From positions 1,240,001-1,304,000 of the forward strand of contig OY969779.1 in assembly GCA_963703015.1 (NCBI GenBank): 64,000 bases of DNA, given 5' to 3'. Below, one piece after another: positions 46,106-53,852 of the stretch. Under the pieces are notes generated by a model. The model did no database searches and was not told where the DNA came from. It saw only the letters and a list, made by a program, of their open reading frames with translations. Source of the stretch: Methanobacterium_B sp963703015 (lineage in GTDB: Archaea > Methanobacteriota > Methanobacteria > Methanobacteriales > Methanobacteriaceae). The first letter of the stretch is position 1, and the number at the start of each line of letters is the position of its first letter. The position numbers and the translations under genes are program-made.

Positions 46106-47131
46106 ATGTTTGTTGTACTTGAAGTTGTCAGAGATAATTTTCCAAAACTGCTTAAAAGACCATTAACACGTATTTTGATCCTTACCATTGTTGTGGTGGC
46201 CTATGGAACCATAGGATTTCATTTAATTGAGAATTATGACTGGACAATCTCTCTGTACTGGACATTTGTAACCATTGGAACTGTTGGTTATGGAGATTAC
46301 GCACCAAAAACTCCTTTAGGAATGTATTTTACCATAACACTGATAGTATTTGGAATAGGAACATTTGCTGTAGCCATAGAGTCTATTGTTGAGTTTATAA
46401 CAAAAAAGCAGCAGTTCAAGTTAATGGGGCTGGTAAATGTGAAAAGATCGAAACATGTTGTTGTCTGTGGATGGACAGAAAGTACCATCGAATGTATAAA
46501 AGAAATGGGAAAATTTAATGAATTATTCGTACTCGATGAAGATGAAACAGTGCGCAAAAGTGCATTGAAAACAGGTGTGAATTTCATTCATGGCGACCCC
46601 ACCAGAATCAGCGATCTTAAAAAGGTAAATGTGGCCGGTGCCAAGGCTGTTATCGTCGGCATGGAAACAGATTCTAAAACCATTCACTGCATACTGGGCA
46701 TTAGAAAACTTAACCCCAATGTGAAGATCATAGCAGAAGCCCAACGCTACGAAAACATCGAACAAATCAAATTAGCCGGAGCAAACCAGGTAATTTCGCC
46801 CTTCGTAATTTCTGGACGTTTAATGTGCAAAAGTATAGAAACTGGCTACGAAGCCATGTTTGTACAGGATGTTCTTGCTGAACAAAAAGAAAGGGAACTT
46901 CGAGAGATTCAAATAGGTTCCAAAAATTTATTGGTTGGAAAATCTTTGAAGGAAGCTGAAATACATCACAAAACAGGAATTGTGGTTGTTGGACTGGGAA
47001 AGGAAGGAAAGTTGATCATTGACCCTTCAATGGAAACTATTATTGAAAAAGGAGATACTATTCTGGGGATTGGAAAGCCAAATGAATTCCAAAAAATTGA
47101 AGCCTATGAATTGGATAATGAAAAATCCTGA
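46106..47131 (+). CDS. MthK-type potassium channel
   Basis: A 341-residue close relative of MthK, which opens in response to cytoplasmic calcium. Two membrane helices flank the filter TVGYGD near residues 59-64. The hinge Gly83 is conserved, and Met107, where MthK also makes a soluble RCK-only subunit, is present at the same position. The RCK domain (VVVCGWTESTIEC) and the TrkA-C part follow. Compared with MthK from memory, calcium ligands Asp184 and Glu212 are Gly185 and Gln213 here, while Glu210 is kept as Glu211. Gating may therefore differ. Confidence 0.92.
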   Translation: MFVVLEVVRDNFPKLLKRPLTRILILTIVVVAYGTIGFHLIENYDWTISLYWTFVTIGTVGYGDYAPKTPLGMYFTITLIVFGIGTFAVAIESIVEFITKKQQFKLMGLVNVKRSKHVVVCGWTESTIECIKEMGKFNELFVLDEDETVRKSALKTGVNFIHGDPTRISDLKKVNVAGAKAVIVGMETDSKTIHCILGIRKLNPNVKIIAEAQRYENIEQIKLAGANQVISPFVISGRLMCKSIETGYEAMFVQDVLAEQKERELREIQIGSKNLLVGKSLKEAEIHHKTGIVVVGLGKEGKLIIDPSMETIIEKGDTILGIGKPNEFQKIEAYELDNEKS

Positions 47132-47132
47132 T

Positions 47133-47849
47133 TTATCTGTCTAAAACTATGGGAACTCGTTTATATGGCTTGATCTCAAGAATATTGTTTTTATAAATAT
47201 TTTGAAATGAATATGCAAAGATTTTAACCCCATTTTCATCCGCATTTTTAAGGGATGCAGCAAAATCTGGATCCATGGGAGTGTTGGGAGTGAATTCTTC
47301 TGCATCGTCACGAATAATTAGAAATAGTACTGCAGCTTCATATCCATTTTTTGTTGAGTTTGAAAGTTCGTCAAGATGTTTCTTGCCCCTCACAGTTGGT
47401 GCATCTGGAAATTTTGCCAGCCCATCTTCAACCAATGTACAGCCCTTAACTTCAAGTAGCATTGGAATAGATGCGTCTGTTTTTAAAAGAAAATCTATTC
47501 TACTATTCCCATAGGTGAACTCTCTCCTCTCTATGGAATAATCATTTATATTTCCAATCAAATCAGATTCTATGAGTTCTGAAGCGAGATCACTGTGAAA
47601 ACCGGAATTTATGAGTATCCATCTGTTGTTATGATAAACTGCTATCACATCATATCCAGTTTTCCTGTTTGGATTGGTTGCCTTCCTAAGGAGAAGTTCG
47701 ACATTTGGAGTTAAAAGTTCTGTTAATCTCCCAGGGTCCCTTAAATGTGCCATTTCAATATTCTCATCTGTTGAATTTAGTTTAAAATGAACTAGAAATC
47801 TGTTGGGTCTTTCAACAAATATGCCGTGGAATATATTTTCTATCTTCAT
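47133..47849 (-). CDS. sfsA: SfsA-family nuclease-like protein
   Basis: A 238-residue SfsA homologue. The N-terminal OB-like part contains RPNRFLVHF and HLRDPGRLTELL. The PD-(D/E)xK-like part has SRIDFLLKTD and MLLEVKGCTLV near residues 115-140. FPDAPTVRGKKHLDEL follows. Members are named for sugar fermentation stimulation in E. coli and are now thought to be nucleic-acid nucleases. GTGAGGA precedes the ATG. It converges on the channel gene, with stops one base apart. Confidence 0.9.
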   Translation of the reverse strand: MKIENIFHGIFVERPNRFLVHFKLNSTDENIEMAHLRDPGRLTELLTPNVELLLRKATNPNRKTGYDVIAVYHNNRWILINSGFHSDLASELIESDLIGNINDYSIERREFTYGNSRIDFLLKTDASIPMLLEVKGCTLVEDGLAKFPDAPTVRGKKHLDELSNSTKNGYEAAVLFLIIRDDAEEFTPNTPMDPDFAASLKNADENGVKIFAYSFQNIYKNNILEIKPYKRVPIVLDR

Positions 47850-47958
47850 ACAGTCCTCACAAAATTCTAAATTTTCAGTTAGTTTCTGAATTGGGTTAAT
47901 GTTATATCTATAACACGGCTCATTATAGTTTATAGATCAAGTTCATCGAGGTGATAAA

Positions 47959-49038
47959 TTGCATCCAAGACCAAGCCCTATAGCAGCGTCTTTATACACA
48001 TTACGTGATATGAATGCCGATGTAATTGTTTTACACGGCCCACATGGTTGTTGTTTTCGTACAGGCAGATTGCTTGAAAATGACGGAGTCAGAGTTGTAA
48101 CAACTTCCATGTCTGAGAATGATTTCATTTTTGGAGCTTCAGAGAAACTCGAAGAAGTTCTGCTTAAAGTAGAAGAACTATTTAATCCAGAACTGGTTGG
48201 AGTTGTTGGAACCTGTGTAAGCATGATCATAGGCGAAGATATGAAGGAAGCAGTTAAAAATGCAGATATAAATGCTCAAGTAGTAACAGTAGAGTCCCAT
48301 GGAGGTTTGGGAGAAGGTGATAACACCGAAGGAGCTATTGCTGTGCTGGATGCTGCTGCAAAAGAAGGCATCATATCTCAAGATGAAATGGAAAGACAGA
48401 CGAAAATGCTGAAAAAAGCAACAGAGATCGAAAAAACCAGGGGAATGGCACAGGGAAGTTATATCAAACCATCCTATGGAGACAATAAGGTTAAAGTTGC
48501 AAATATTATTTTAAATGCATTTAAATCCAACAAAAAAATTGCATTCATCCTAAATTCTAAAAAAGAAACATCTTATCTCTTTGCAGATATCCTGAGTATT
48601 CCGTTCAGTGAATATTTTCCAGAAAACGAGTTCACTGTAATTGCTAACCTAGATGAAAATGTGGGTTTACCAAGAATAAGGGGACATGCATCCAACATAA
48701 CAAAGGAACTCAGTGAAAGTGGAACAACCTTAAACCATATCACGGGAGGGCTGGACGAGTATCCTGTAACTGGGATAACAGCAGAACAGATTTTGAATGA
48801 AAATGATTTTGATTTGGTTGTTGTTATGGGCGTGCCCCATGCATTTCCTGTTGAAAAAGTTAAATCTGTTACAGTGGCCGTTACAGACGGACCCAGGCTC
48901 GTTGAACCATTAAAAAGCCTGGGATATGACTACGTGGTAACTGAACTGGATGCCCATTCCAAGACACTGGGAACTGATAAAATTGTTCCATCGGATCTAG
49001 GGGATAGTTTAAGGGGATTAATGGAAATTCAAGATTGA
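47959..49038 (+). CDS. cfbD: Ni-sirohydrochlorin a,c-diamide reductive cyclase, catalytic subunit CfbD
   Basis: A 359-residue nitrogenase-component-1-like protein. With CfbC it reduces and cyclises Ni-sirohydrochlorin a,c-diamide on the way to coenzyme F430. The N-terminal block RPSPIAASLYTLRDMNADV and HGPHGCCFRTGR supplies cluster cysteines near residues 33-34, and GVVGTCVSMIIGED near residue 83 supplies another. The C-terminal DGPRLVEPLKSLGYDYVVTELDAH is specific for this family. The start is TTG at 47959, with a GAGGTGAT site three bases before it. CfbC is not in the window. Confidence 0.88.
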   Translation: MHPRPSPIAASLYTLRDMNADVIVLHGPHGCCFRTGRLLENDGVRVVTTSMSENDFIFGASEKLEEVLLKVEELFNPELVGVVGTCVSMIIGEDMKEAVKNADINAQVVTVESHGGLGEGDNTEGAIAVLDAAAKEGIISQDEMERQTKMLKKATEIEKTRGMAQGSYIKPSYGDNKVKVANIILNAFKSNKKIAFILNSKKETSYLFADILSIPFSEYFPENEFTVIANLDENVGLPRIRGHASNITKELSESGTTLNHITGGLDEYPVTGITAEQILNENDFDLVVVMGVPHAFPVEKVKSVTVAVTDGPRLVEPLKSLGYDYVVTELDAHSKTLGTDKIVPSDLGDSLRGLMEIQD

Positions 49039-49210
49039 TCAGCATCCAAATGAAATATTAAAAGAAATTAAAAAGGTTTGGATTGTACTAAACAGAATAA
49101 AGTTTGTAAAGACAAATTATATAATTGAAATGAATTTTTATATACAATCGTCACAATAGTATAGCCATACTAAAAAAATTAAGATCATTTGTATTATGTA
49201 AGGTGATAAC

Positions 49211-50218
49211 ATGACAAGAACAGTTGGAATGATACTCTGCGGAGGCTTCGGAAAGAGGTTAAGGCCATTAACTGAAACAGTTCCCAAACCACTCATAGAA
49301 ATTAAAGACGATTACACCATCCTAGACAAACAGCTCTTCGACTTCAAAAATGCAGGTGTTGATAAAGTACTGCTTTTAACTGGGTTTCTCAGTGAGAAAA
49401 TTCGTGAAAGATATGGAGACGAATATAAAGGAGTTAAAGTTGAATACATAGTTGAAGATGAACCACTTGGAACTTTAAACGCTATTAAACTAGGAATGGA
49501 AAGCCTTGAAGATAATGAACAATGCATAATCAGAAATGGAGATGTTGTGGCAGATCTGAACATCAAAAAAATGATTGAACAAGGTGAAAAATCTGACTAT
49601 CCCCTATCCATCTTCATAACTCAAATGGTTTCACCATATGGAATTGTGGAAATCAGTGGTGACAGGCTAGTATCCTTCAAAGAAAAACCTGTTCTTGATT
49701 ATTACATCAACGGAGGAGTTTACTTCTCCAACGGACACATTGACTTTGGAAGTTTTGAAGTTGGAGACATAGAAAAAACAGTGTTCCCAATGCTTGCAAA
49801 GGACAATAAATTAGGTTATTACAAAGAAAACGGCCTTTTCTGGATGGCAATAGACACCTCCAAGGAACTTGAAGCCATAAAGAAAGAATATGAAAACCGT
49901 GAAGACAAGCCATGGGGATATGAAAAGATCTTAATAAACACAGATAAGTATTTGACCAAGGAGCTTTTCATAAGGGAAGGTTACCAAACATCGTTCCACT
50001 ACCATTCAAAAAAGGATGAAACCATGTACATAGTCAGCGGTGCAGGTTATATAGAATTTAACGATAGGAAAGATTACTTCGGGAAAAATGACACCATAAG
50101 GATAGAACCAGGTGAACAACATTCCATAGTTGCCACAGAAAACACTGTACTACACGAAGTTTCAACACCACATCTCAATGACACAATAAGAGTTAAAGAT
50201 TATTACAAGGCAAGATAA
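49211..50218 (+). CDS. Nucleotidyltransferase fused to a cupin domain
   Basis: A 335-residue two-domain protein. Residues 1-230 are a nucleotide-sugar pyrophosphorylase domain with GMILCGGFGKRLRPLTETVPKP at the start and IRNGDVVADLNI near residue 112. Residues about 236-335 are a cupin with SFHYHSKKDETMYIVSGAG and IRIEPGEQHSIV, resembling type II phosphomannose isomerase cupins, including the PWGYE lead. It probably makes and tailors a nucleotide sugar for surface glycans. AAGGTGAT precedes the ATG. Confidence 0.85.
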   Translation: MTRTVGMILCGGFGKRLRPLTETVPKPLIEIKDDYTILDKQLFDFKNAGVDKVLLLTGFLSEKIRERYGDEYKGVKVEYIVEDEPLGTLNAIKLGMESLEDNEQCIIRNGDVVADLNIKKMIEQGEKSDYPLSIFITQMVSPYGIVEISGDRLVSFKEKPVLDYYINGGVYFSNGHIDFGSFEVGDIEKTVFPMLAKDNKLGYYKENGLFWMAIDTSKELEAIKKEYENREDKPWGYEKILINTDKYLTKELFIREGYQTSFHYHSKKDETMYIVSGAGYIEFNDRKDYFGKNDTIRIEPGEQHSIVATENTVLHEVSTPHLNDTIRVKDYYKAR

Positions 50219-50260
50219 CCTTTTAATCTTTAAAAATTCATATTTTTTAGGGATAGAACC

Positions 50261-50872
50261 ATGATAACCATTATTGACTATGGATCTGGAAATTTAAAAA
50301 GTATTAAAAATGGTTTTTCTAAAATTGGCACCAGAACCCATATTTCTTCTTCAATAAATGAAATTAAAGATGCTGAAGCACTTGTTCTACCTGGTGTTGG
50401 GGCGTTTGGTAATGCAATGGAAGGAGTTTCAAGCTATCAGGAAGCCATCCATGACCACATACACGATGGAAAGCCATTTTTAGGTATCTGCCTAGGACTT
50501 CAGATCCTGTTTACCAGAAGCGAGGAAAGCCCAGATACCACAGGACTTGATGTTGTTGAAGGCAGTGTTCTGCATTTTCCAGATTCTGTCAAGGAATCTG
50601 GATTAAAAATTCCCCAAATGGGATGGAATCAACTGCAAATTCAAGGTGAATGTCCAATTCTAAACGGTATAGGATCGGATTTCATGTATTTTGTACATTC
50701 ATATTATGTGGCCCCTGATGATCCTGATGTTGTTGTTGCAACCGTGGATTATGGGATTGATGTACCTGCAGTAATTTGTAAGGATAATGTTTATGCAACA
50801 CAGTTCCATCCTGAAAAAAGTGGTGATAAAGGACTTCAGATACTGAAAAATTTTGTTGAACTGGTTGAATAA
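50261..50872 (+). CDS. hisH: Imidazole glycerol phosphate synthase, glutamine amidotransferase subunit
   Basis: A 203-residue class I glutaminase. The lead is IIDYGSGNLKSI, VLPGVGAFGNAM lies near residue 46, the nucleophile Cys is in LGICLGLQIL near residue 84, and the catalytic His-Glu pair is in TQFHPEKSGDKGL near residue 185. It feeds ammonia to HisF for imidazole ring closure in histidine synthesis. HisF is not next to it. The gene lies 42 bases after the nucleotidyltransferase. Confidence 0.93.
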   Translation: MITIIDYGSGNLKSIKNGFSKIGTRTHISSSINEIKDAEALVLPGVGAFGNAMEGVSSYQEAIHDHIHDGKPFLGICLGLQILFTRSEESPDTTGLDVVEGSVLHFPDSVKESGLKIPQMGWNQLQIQGECPILNGIGSDFMYFVHSYYVAPDDPDVVVATVDYGIDVPAVICKDNVYATQFHPEKSGDKGLQILKNFVELVE

Positions 50873-50951
50873 ATATTTTAATAATATTATTTTTGAAATT
50901 TGTATGAAAAATTTTATTAAAAATTAACTAAATATAAGAAAGGTGTGGCAT

Positions 50952-52316
50952 GTGGATATCGAAGGATTCGTGAGAAGATCAATTAAAGAGGAAGATGAAG
51001 AAATTGTCCAGAAAAAATTAGTAAACAAGATATTAGAGTTTAAGGATCTGGATAACGACAAAGCAGAGAAAATGGCCTCTGCTGTCATTGAAGAGGTTAA
51101 AAATACCCTGACTATTGATTCCTACCCAGACGAATTTATGAGGGATCTGATAAACTACACCCAATCCAGCGTATCCATGGGAGATATTGGAGTTGGATCC
51201 CGTGGTGCTGGTGATTTCTTTGTTCACCGTAAAATTGCCGAAATAGTTTCAAGTGCAAAAACAAGCTCTTACATAAACCCATCTGCACAAGATGATGGTG
51301 GTGTGGTTAAATCAACTGTGGATAGTAAAGATGTTTACATAACCACAGCAGTAGATGGTATTCATTCTAGACTGAGTGAATACCCATTTCTTGGCGGTTT
51401 CCATGTTGCAAGGGCCACACTCAGGGATGTTTGTGTTATGGGCTCAAATCCCATAGCGATGTTGAGTGATCTGCACCTTGCAGATGATGGAGACGTTGGT
51501 AAATTGTTCGACTTCACAGCAGGTGTCTGTGCAGTTTCCGAACTTGTGGATGTTCCACTGGTTGCTGGAAGCACCCTTAGAGTTGGTGGAGACATGGTTT
51601 TAGGAGACAGGTTGGTCAGTGCTGTTGGTGCAGTTGGAATTTCGGAGTACGCACCAACCGCTAGAAAAAGAGCAGAACCAGGGGATGTTATTCTCCTTAC
51701 AGAAGGTTCTGGCGGAGGAACAATATCAACAACAGCCATTTACCATGGTATGTTTGATGTTGTCCAGGAAACCATGGACATCAGTTTTATAAAGGCTTCT
51801 GAAGCTATATTTAATGCTGGGCTTCTACCAGAAGTTCATGCAATGACAGATGTGACCAACGGTGGTTTAAGGGGAGATGCCCATGAAATCAGTCAAACAA
51901 CAGGTCTTGGCCTGAGTTTTTCCGAGGAAAAAATCCGTGAAATGGTCAATCCAAAGGTATTAGATATGCTTGAAAAACTCGAAATTGATCCCCTGGGAGT
52001 TTCTGTTGATTCACTCATGATCATAGCCCCTGAAGATCTGGCAACAAGGGTTAAAAGTGTAGTTTCAAGTGCTGGTGTGAAAATTAATGAAATTGGAGTG
52101 GTAGATAACTCTGGAGTTTCTAAATTAATCAAGGAAGATGGAAGGGAAGAAGAGTTAAAACCCCTGTTTAGAGAAGCTGCTTACACCAAAATAAAGAAAA
52201 TCGTTGGGGATATTGAACCTGAAGATTTTGATGAGATGAAGGAGAAAGTTCAAAAAGCTGCCCTTGAATCCATCAAAAAGAAGGACAAAATTGTAAGGGC
52301 CATCCAAGAAAAATAG
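50952..52316 (+). CDS. AIR synthase-related, HypE-like protein
   Basis: A 454-residue protein of the PurM/HypE/ThiL fold. An N-terminal helical extension of about 85 residues carries GDIGVGSRGAGDFFVHRKI. The ATP-binding PurM core follows, with AQDDGGVV, TAVDGIHSRLSEYPFLGG and VMGSNPIAMLSD, and then the C-terminal domain MTDVTNGGLRGDAHEI. The pattern fits the archaeal HypE-like group (COG1973) of unknown substrate. It has no clear HypE C-terminal cysteine tail. The GTG at 50952 is chosen over 50943 because AAGGTG sits six bases before it. Confidence 0.75.
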   Translation: MDIEGFVRRSIKEEDEEIVQKKLVNKILEFKDLDNDKAEKMASAVIEEVKNTLTIDSYPDEFMRDLINYTQSSVSMGDIGVGSRGAGDFFVHRKIAEIVSSAKTSSYINPSAQDDGGVVKSTVDSKDVYITTAVDGIHSRLSEYPFLGGFHVARATLRDVCVMGSNPIAMLSDLHLADDGDVGKLFDFTAGVCAVSELVDVPLVAGSTLRVGGDMVLGDRLVSAVGAVGISEYAPTARKRAEPGDVILLTEGSGGGTISTTAIYHGMFDVVQETMDISFIKASEAIFNAGLLPEVHAMTDVTNGGLRGDAHEISQTTGLGLSFSEEKIREMVNPKVLDMLEKLEIDPLGVSVDSLMIIAPEDLATRVKSVVSSAGVKINEIGVVDNSGVSKLIKEDGREEELKPLFREAAYTKIKKIVGDIEPEDFDEMKEKVQKAALESIKKKDKIVRAIQEK

Positions 52317-52370
52317 CCATTAACTATCCACATCCGAAAATTTAATTATTCACCCGTGAGGTTGATAAAA

Positions 52371-52802
52371 ATGATTAAAAAAGAGGAATGTGGAATATTT
52401 TTTTGTTATGATGCATTACTTGCACTCATACCCATTATTATTATTTTAGCTGCTGTTACCAATATCCATATCGATCCTTCAGTTTCCAATTTGGAATTGG
52501 TATTGTTTCATCAAGCCCAAGATACTGTCGATGCAATGTCAGTCCGTGATAATCCATTGGAACCATCAATTTTAGAACAGATCTCCTCTTCAGTTTCAGA
52601 TAACGATCGGGAATCTGCCAAAAAAATTGCCAATGCTTGGCTTAAAAAACGAGCAGAAAACAGAAAATATCGCTTGGTAGAACTTGATCATTCCAATGAA
52701 CAGGAAATATGTTCATCTCCAGACATGGACAACAGTAAAATCGTTGCAGTGGCTGTTAAATCCTATAAAAGTCATATATACAAGTTATATCTTGGATTGT
52801 AA
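52371..52802 (+). CDS. Membrane-anchored, pilin-like small protein
   Basis: A 143-residue protein with a short charged lead, then one hydrophobic segment, CYDALLALIPIIIILAAV, and a hydrophilic remainder. The lead plus helix recalls archaeal pilin-like or secreted proteins with FSLDALLAL-type helices, although no clear class III signal-peptide site is visible. The ATG at 52371 is preferred over a GTG at 52356 because GAGGTTGAT lies just before it. Function unknown. Confidence 0.55.
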   Translation: MIKKEECGIFFCYDALLALIPIIIILAAVTNIHIDPSVSNLELVLFHQAQDTVDAMSVRDNPLEPSILEQISSSVSDNDRESAKKIANAWLKKRAENRKYRLVELDHSNEQEICSSPDMDNSKIVAVAVKSYKSHIYKLYLGL

Positions 52803-52989
52803 GATGATAATGCCATAGCAGTATAATTGAGTTTATTATGGTACCATCACAGTTGTATGGTAAATAATAGTACATTAGATTTTGATAATTCATAGCCCTG
52901 AGAGTTTACAATATCTATTTATTACTGATTCACCAATAGTTAATAGATTTGTATGTTATTTTAGATCTTTCTATTGCTCGGGTTAAATC

Positions 52990-53604
52990 ATGGATAATAT
53001 TCAGAATAATAATCTATCAGAGTTAGAAACAGCCAAGTTCATTTCGATGGTGGCCCATCCACCGGTTATTTCAATTCCAACCTTTATTATTTTAAATTAT
53101 TTTCTTGCAGGTCCTGATCAGTTTGTTGTTCCTACCTTGATCAGCATAATATTTGGGGCTTTAATACCCATTTCAACGTCATTAATTCTGATTAAAAAAA
53201 TGCACACCGATCTGGAAATAACAGACCGTACCAAAAGAACTGTGCCACTAATTTTTGCTATTTGTTCCTATTTACTTGGATTTTTAGTGTTGTTATGGTT
53301 TAGTGCACCTGCCATTGTTTCTGTACTCATGTTGATCTACGGTACAAACACCCTGATAATTCTCATAATAAACTTCTACTGGAAGATCAGCATACATGCC
53401 ATGGGAATAGCTGGCCCAACCGCAGCATTCATATTTACTTTCGGCCCTGCAGGAGTCATAATTGGAGTAATAATACCTCTTGTAATGTGGAGTCGGTTAA
53501 AACTTAAAAAACACACCTTTTCTCAGGTTATTGCCGGTTCTGTGCTTGGGCTTCTGTTGACATGGATCCAGTTGAGTTACATAGTTCCATTTATTCATCC
53601 CTAA
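52990..53604 (+). CDS. PAP2-superfamily-like membrane phosphatase
   Basis: A 204-residue protein with about six helices. Degenerate PAP2 motifs are seen in order: DRTKRTVPL near residue 79, SIHAMGIAGPTAAF near residue 136, and SRLKLKKHTFSQVIAG near residue 175. The middle serine-histidine pair and the final His are kept, but the expected Asp four residues after that His is Gln. It may act on isoprenoid or lipid phosphates, or be a diverged member. A TATA-like promoter region lies before it. Confidence 0.65.
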   Translation: MDNIQNNNLSELETAKFISMVAHPPVISIPTFIILNYFLAGPDQFVVPTLISIIFGALIPISTSLILIKKMHTDLEITDRTKRTVPLIFAICSYLLGFLVLLWFSAPAIVSVLMLIYGTNTLIILIINFYWKISIHAMGIAGPTAAFIFTFGPAGVIIGVIIPLVMWSRLKLKKHTFSQVIAGSVLGLLLTWIQLSYIVPFIHP

Positions 53605-53724
53605 AGCAGGTGTAAAAAATTCATTTCAAGGTCAAACCTTAAATACATAAAAAGTTAAACTGTTCTATGTTGCTTGATCCTATTTTTTAAATTTGGATAA
53701 AAGAATTTAGAAATTATGAATTAA

Positions 53725-53796
53725 GCCTTGGTAGTGTAGCGGATATCACGTAGGATTGCGGATCCTATTACCCGGGTTCGAGTCCCGGTCAGGGCA
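53725..53796 (+). tRNA. tRNA-Arg (anticodon GCG)
   Basis: A 72-base cloverleaf. Acceptor GCCTTGG pairs with TCAGGGC, with G-U wobbles. The anticodon stem TAGGA/TCCTA encloses the loop TTGCGGA, giving anticodon GCG, and the T stem CCGGG/CCCGG encloses TTCGAGT. Discriminator base A is last, and CCA is not encoded. It reads CGC and CGU arginine codons. There is no visible intron. Confidence 0.92.
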
Positions 53797-53803
53797 TGAA
53801 ATA

Positions 53804-53851
53804 TAAAAAAAGGAGTTAACCCAGTTATCATACGATAATTGGGCATTTAAC
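53804..53851 (-). terminator. Hairpin and U-tract terminator of tfrA
   Basis: CCCAGTTATC at 53820-53829 pairs with GATAATTGGG at 53834-53843 (9 of 10) around an ATAC loop, with outer GTTAA/TTAAC pairs. On the minus strand, just after the tfrA stop, it is followed by seven U residues (53805-53811). This is a bacterial-like intrinsic terminator, and it also separates tfrA from the tRNA gene. Confidence 0.65.
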
Positions 53852-53852
53852 T

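Noticed and set aside
53725..53796. tRNA gene as the insertion site of the integrated element
   Set aside because: The tRNA lies 17 kb beyond the element, is intact, and no partial copy of its 3' end was seen near the integrase.
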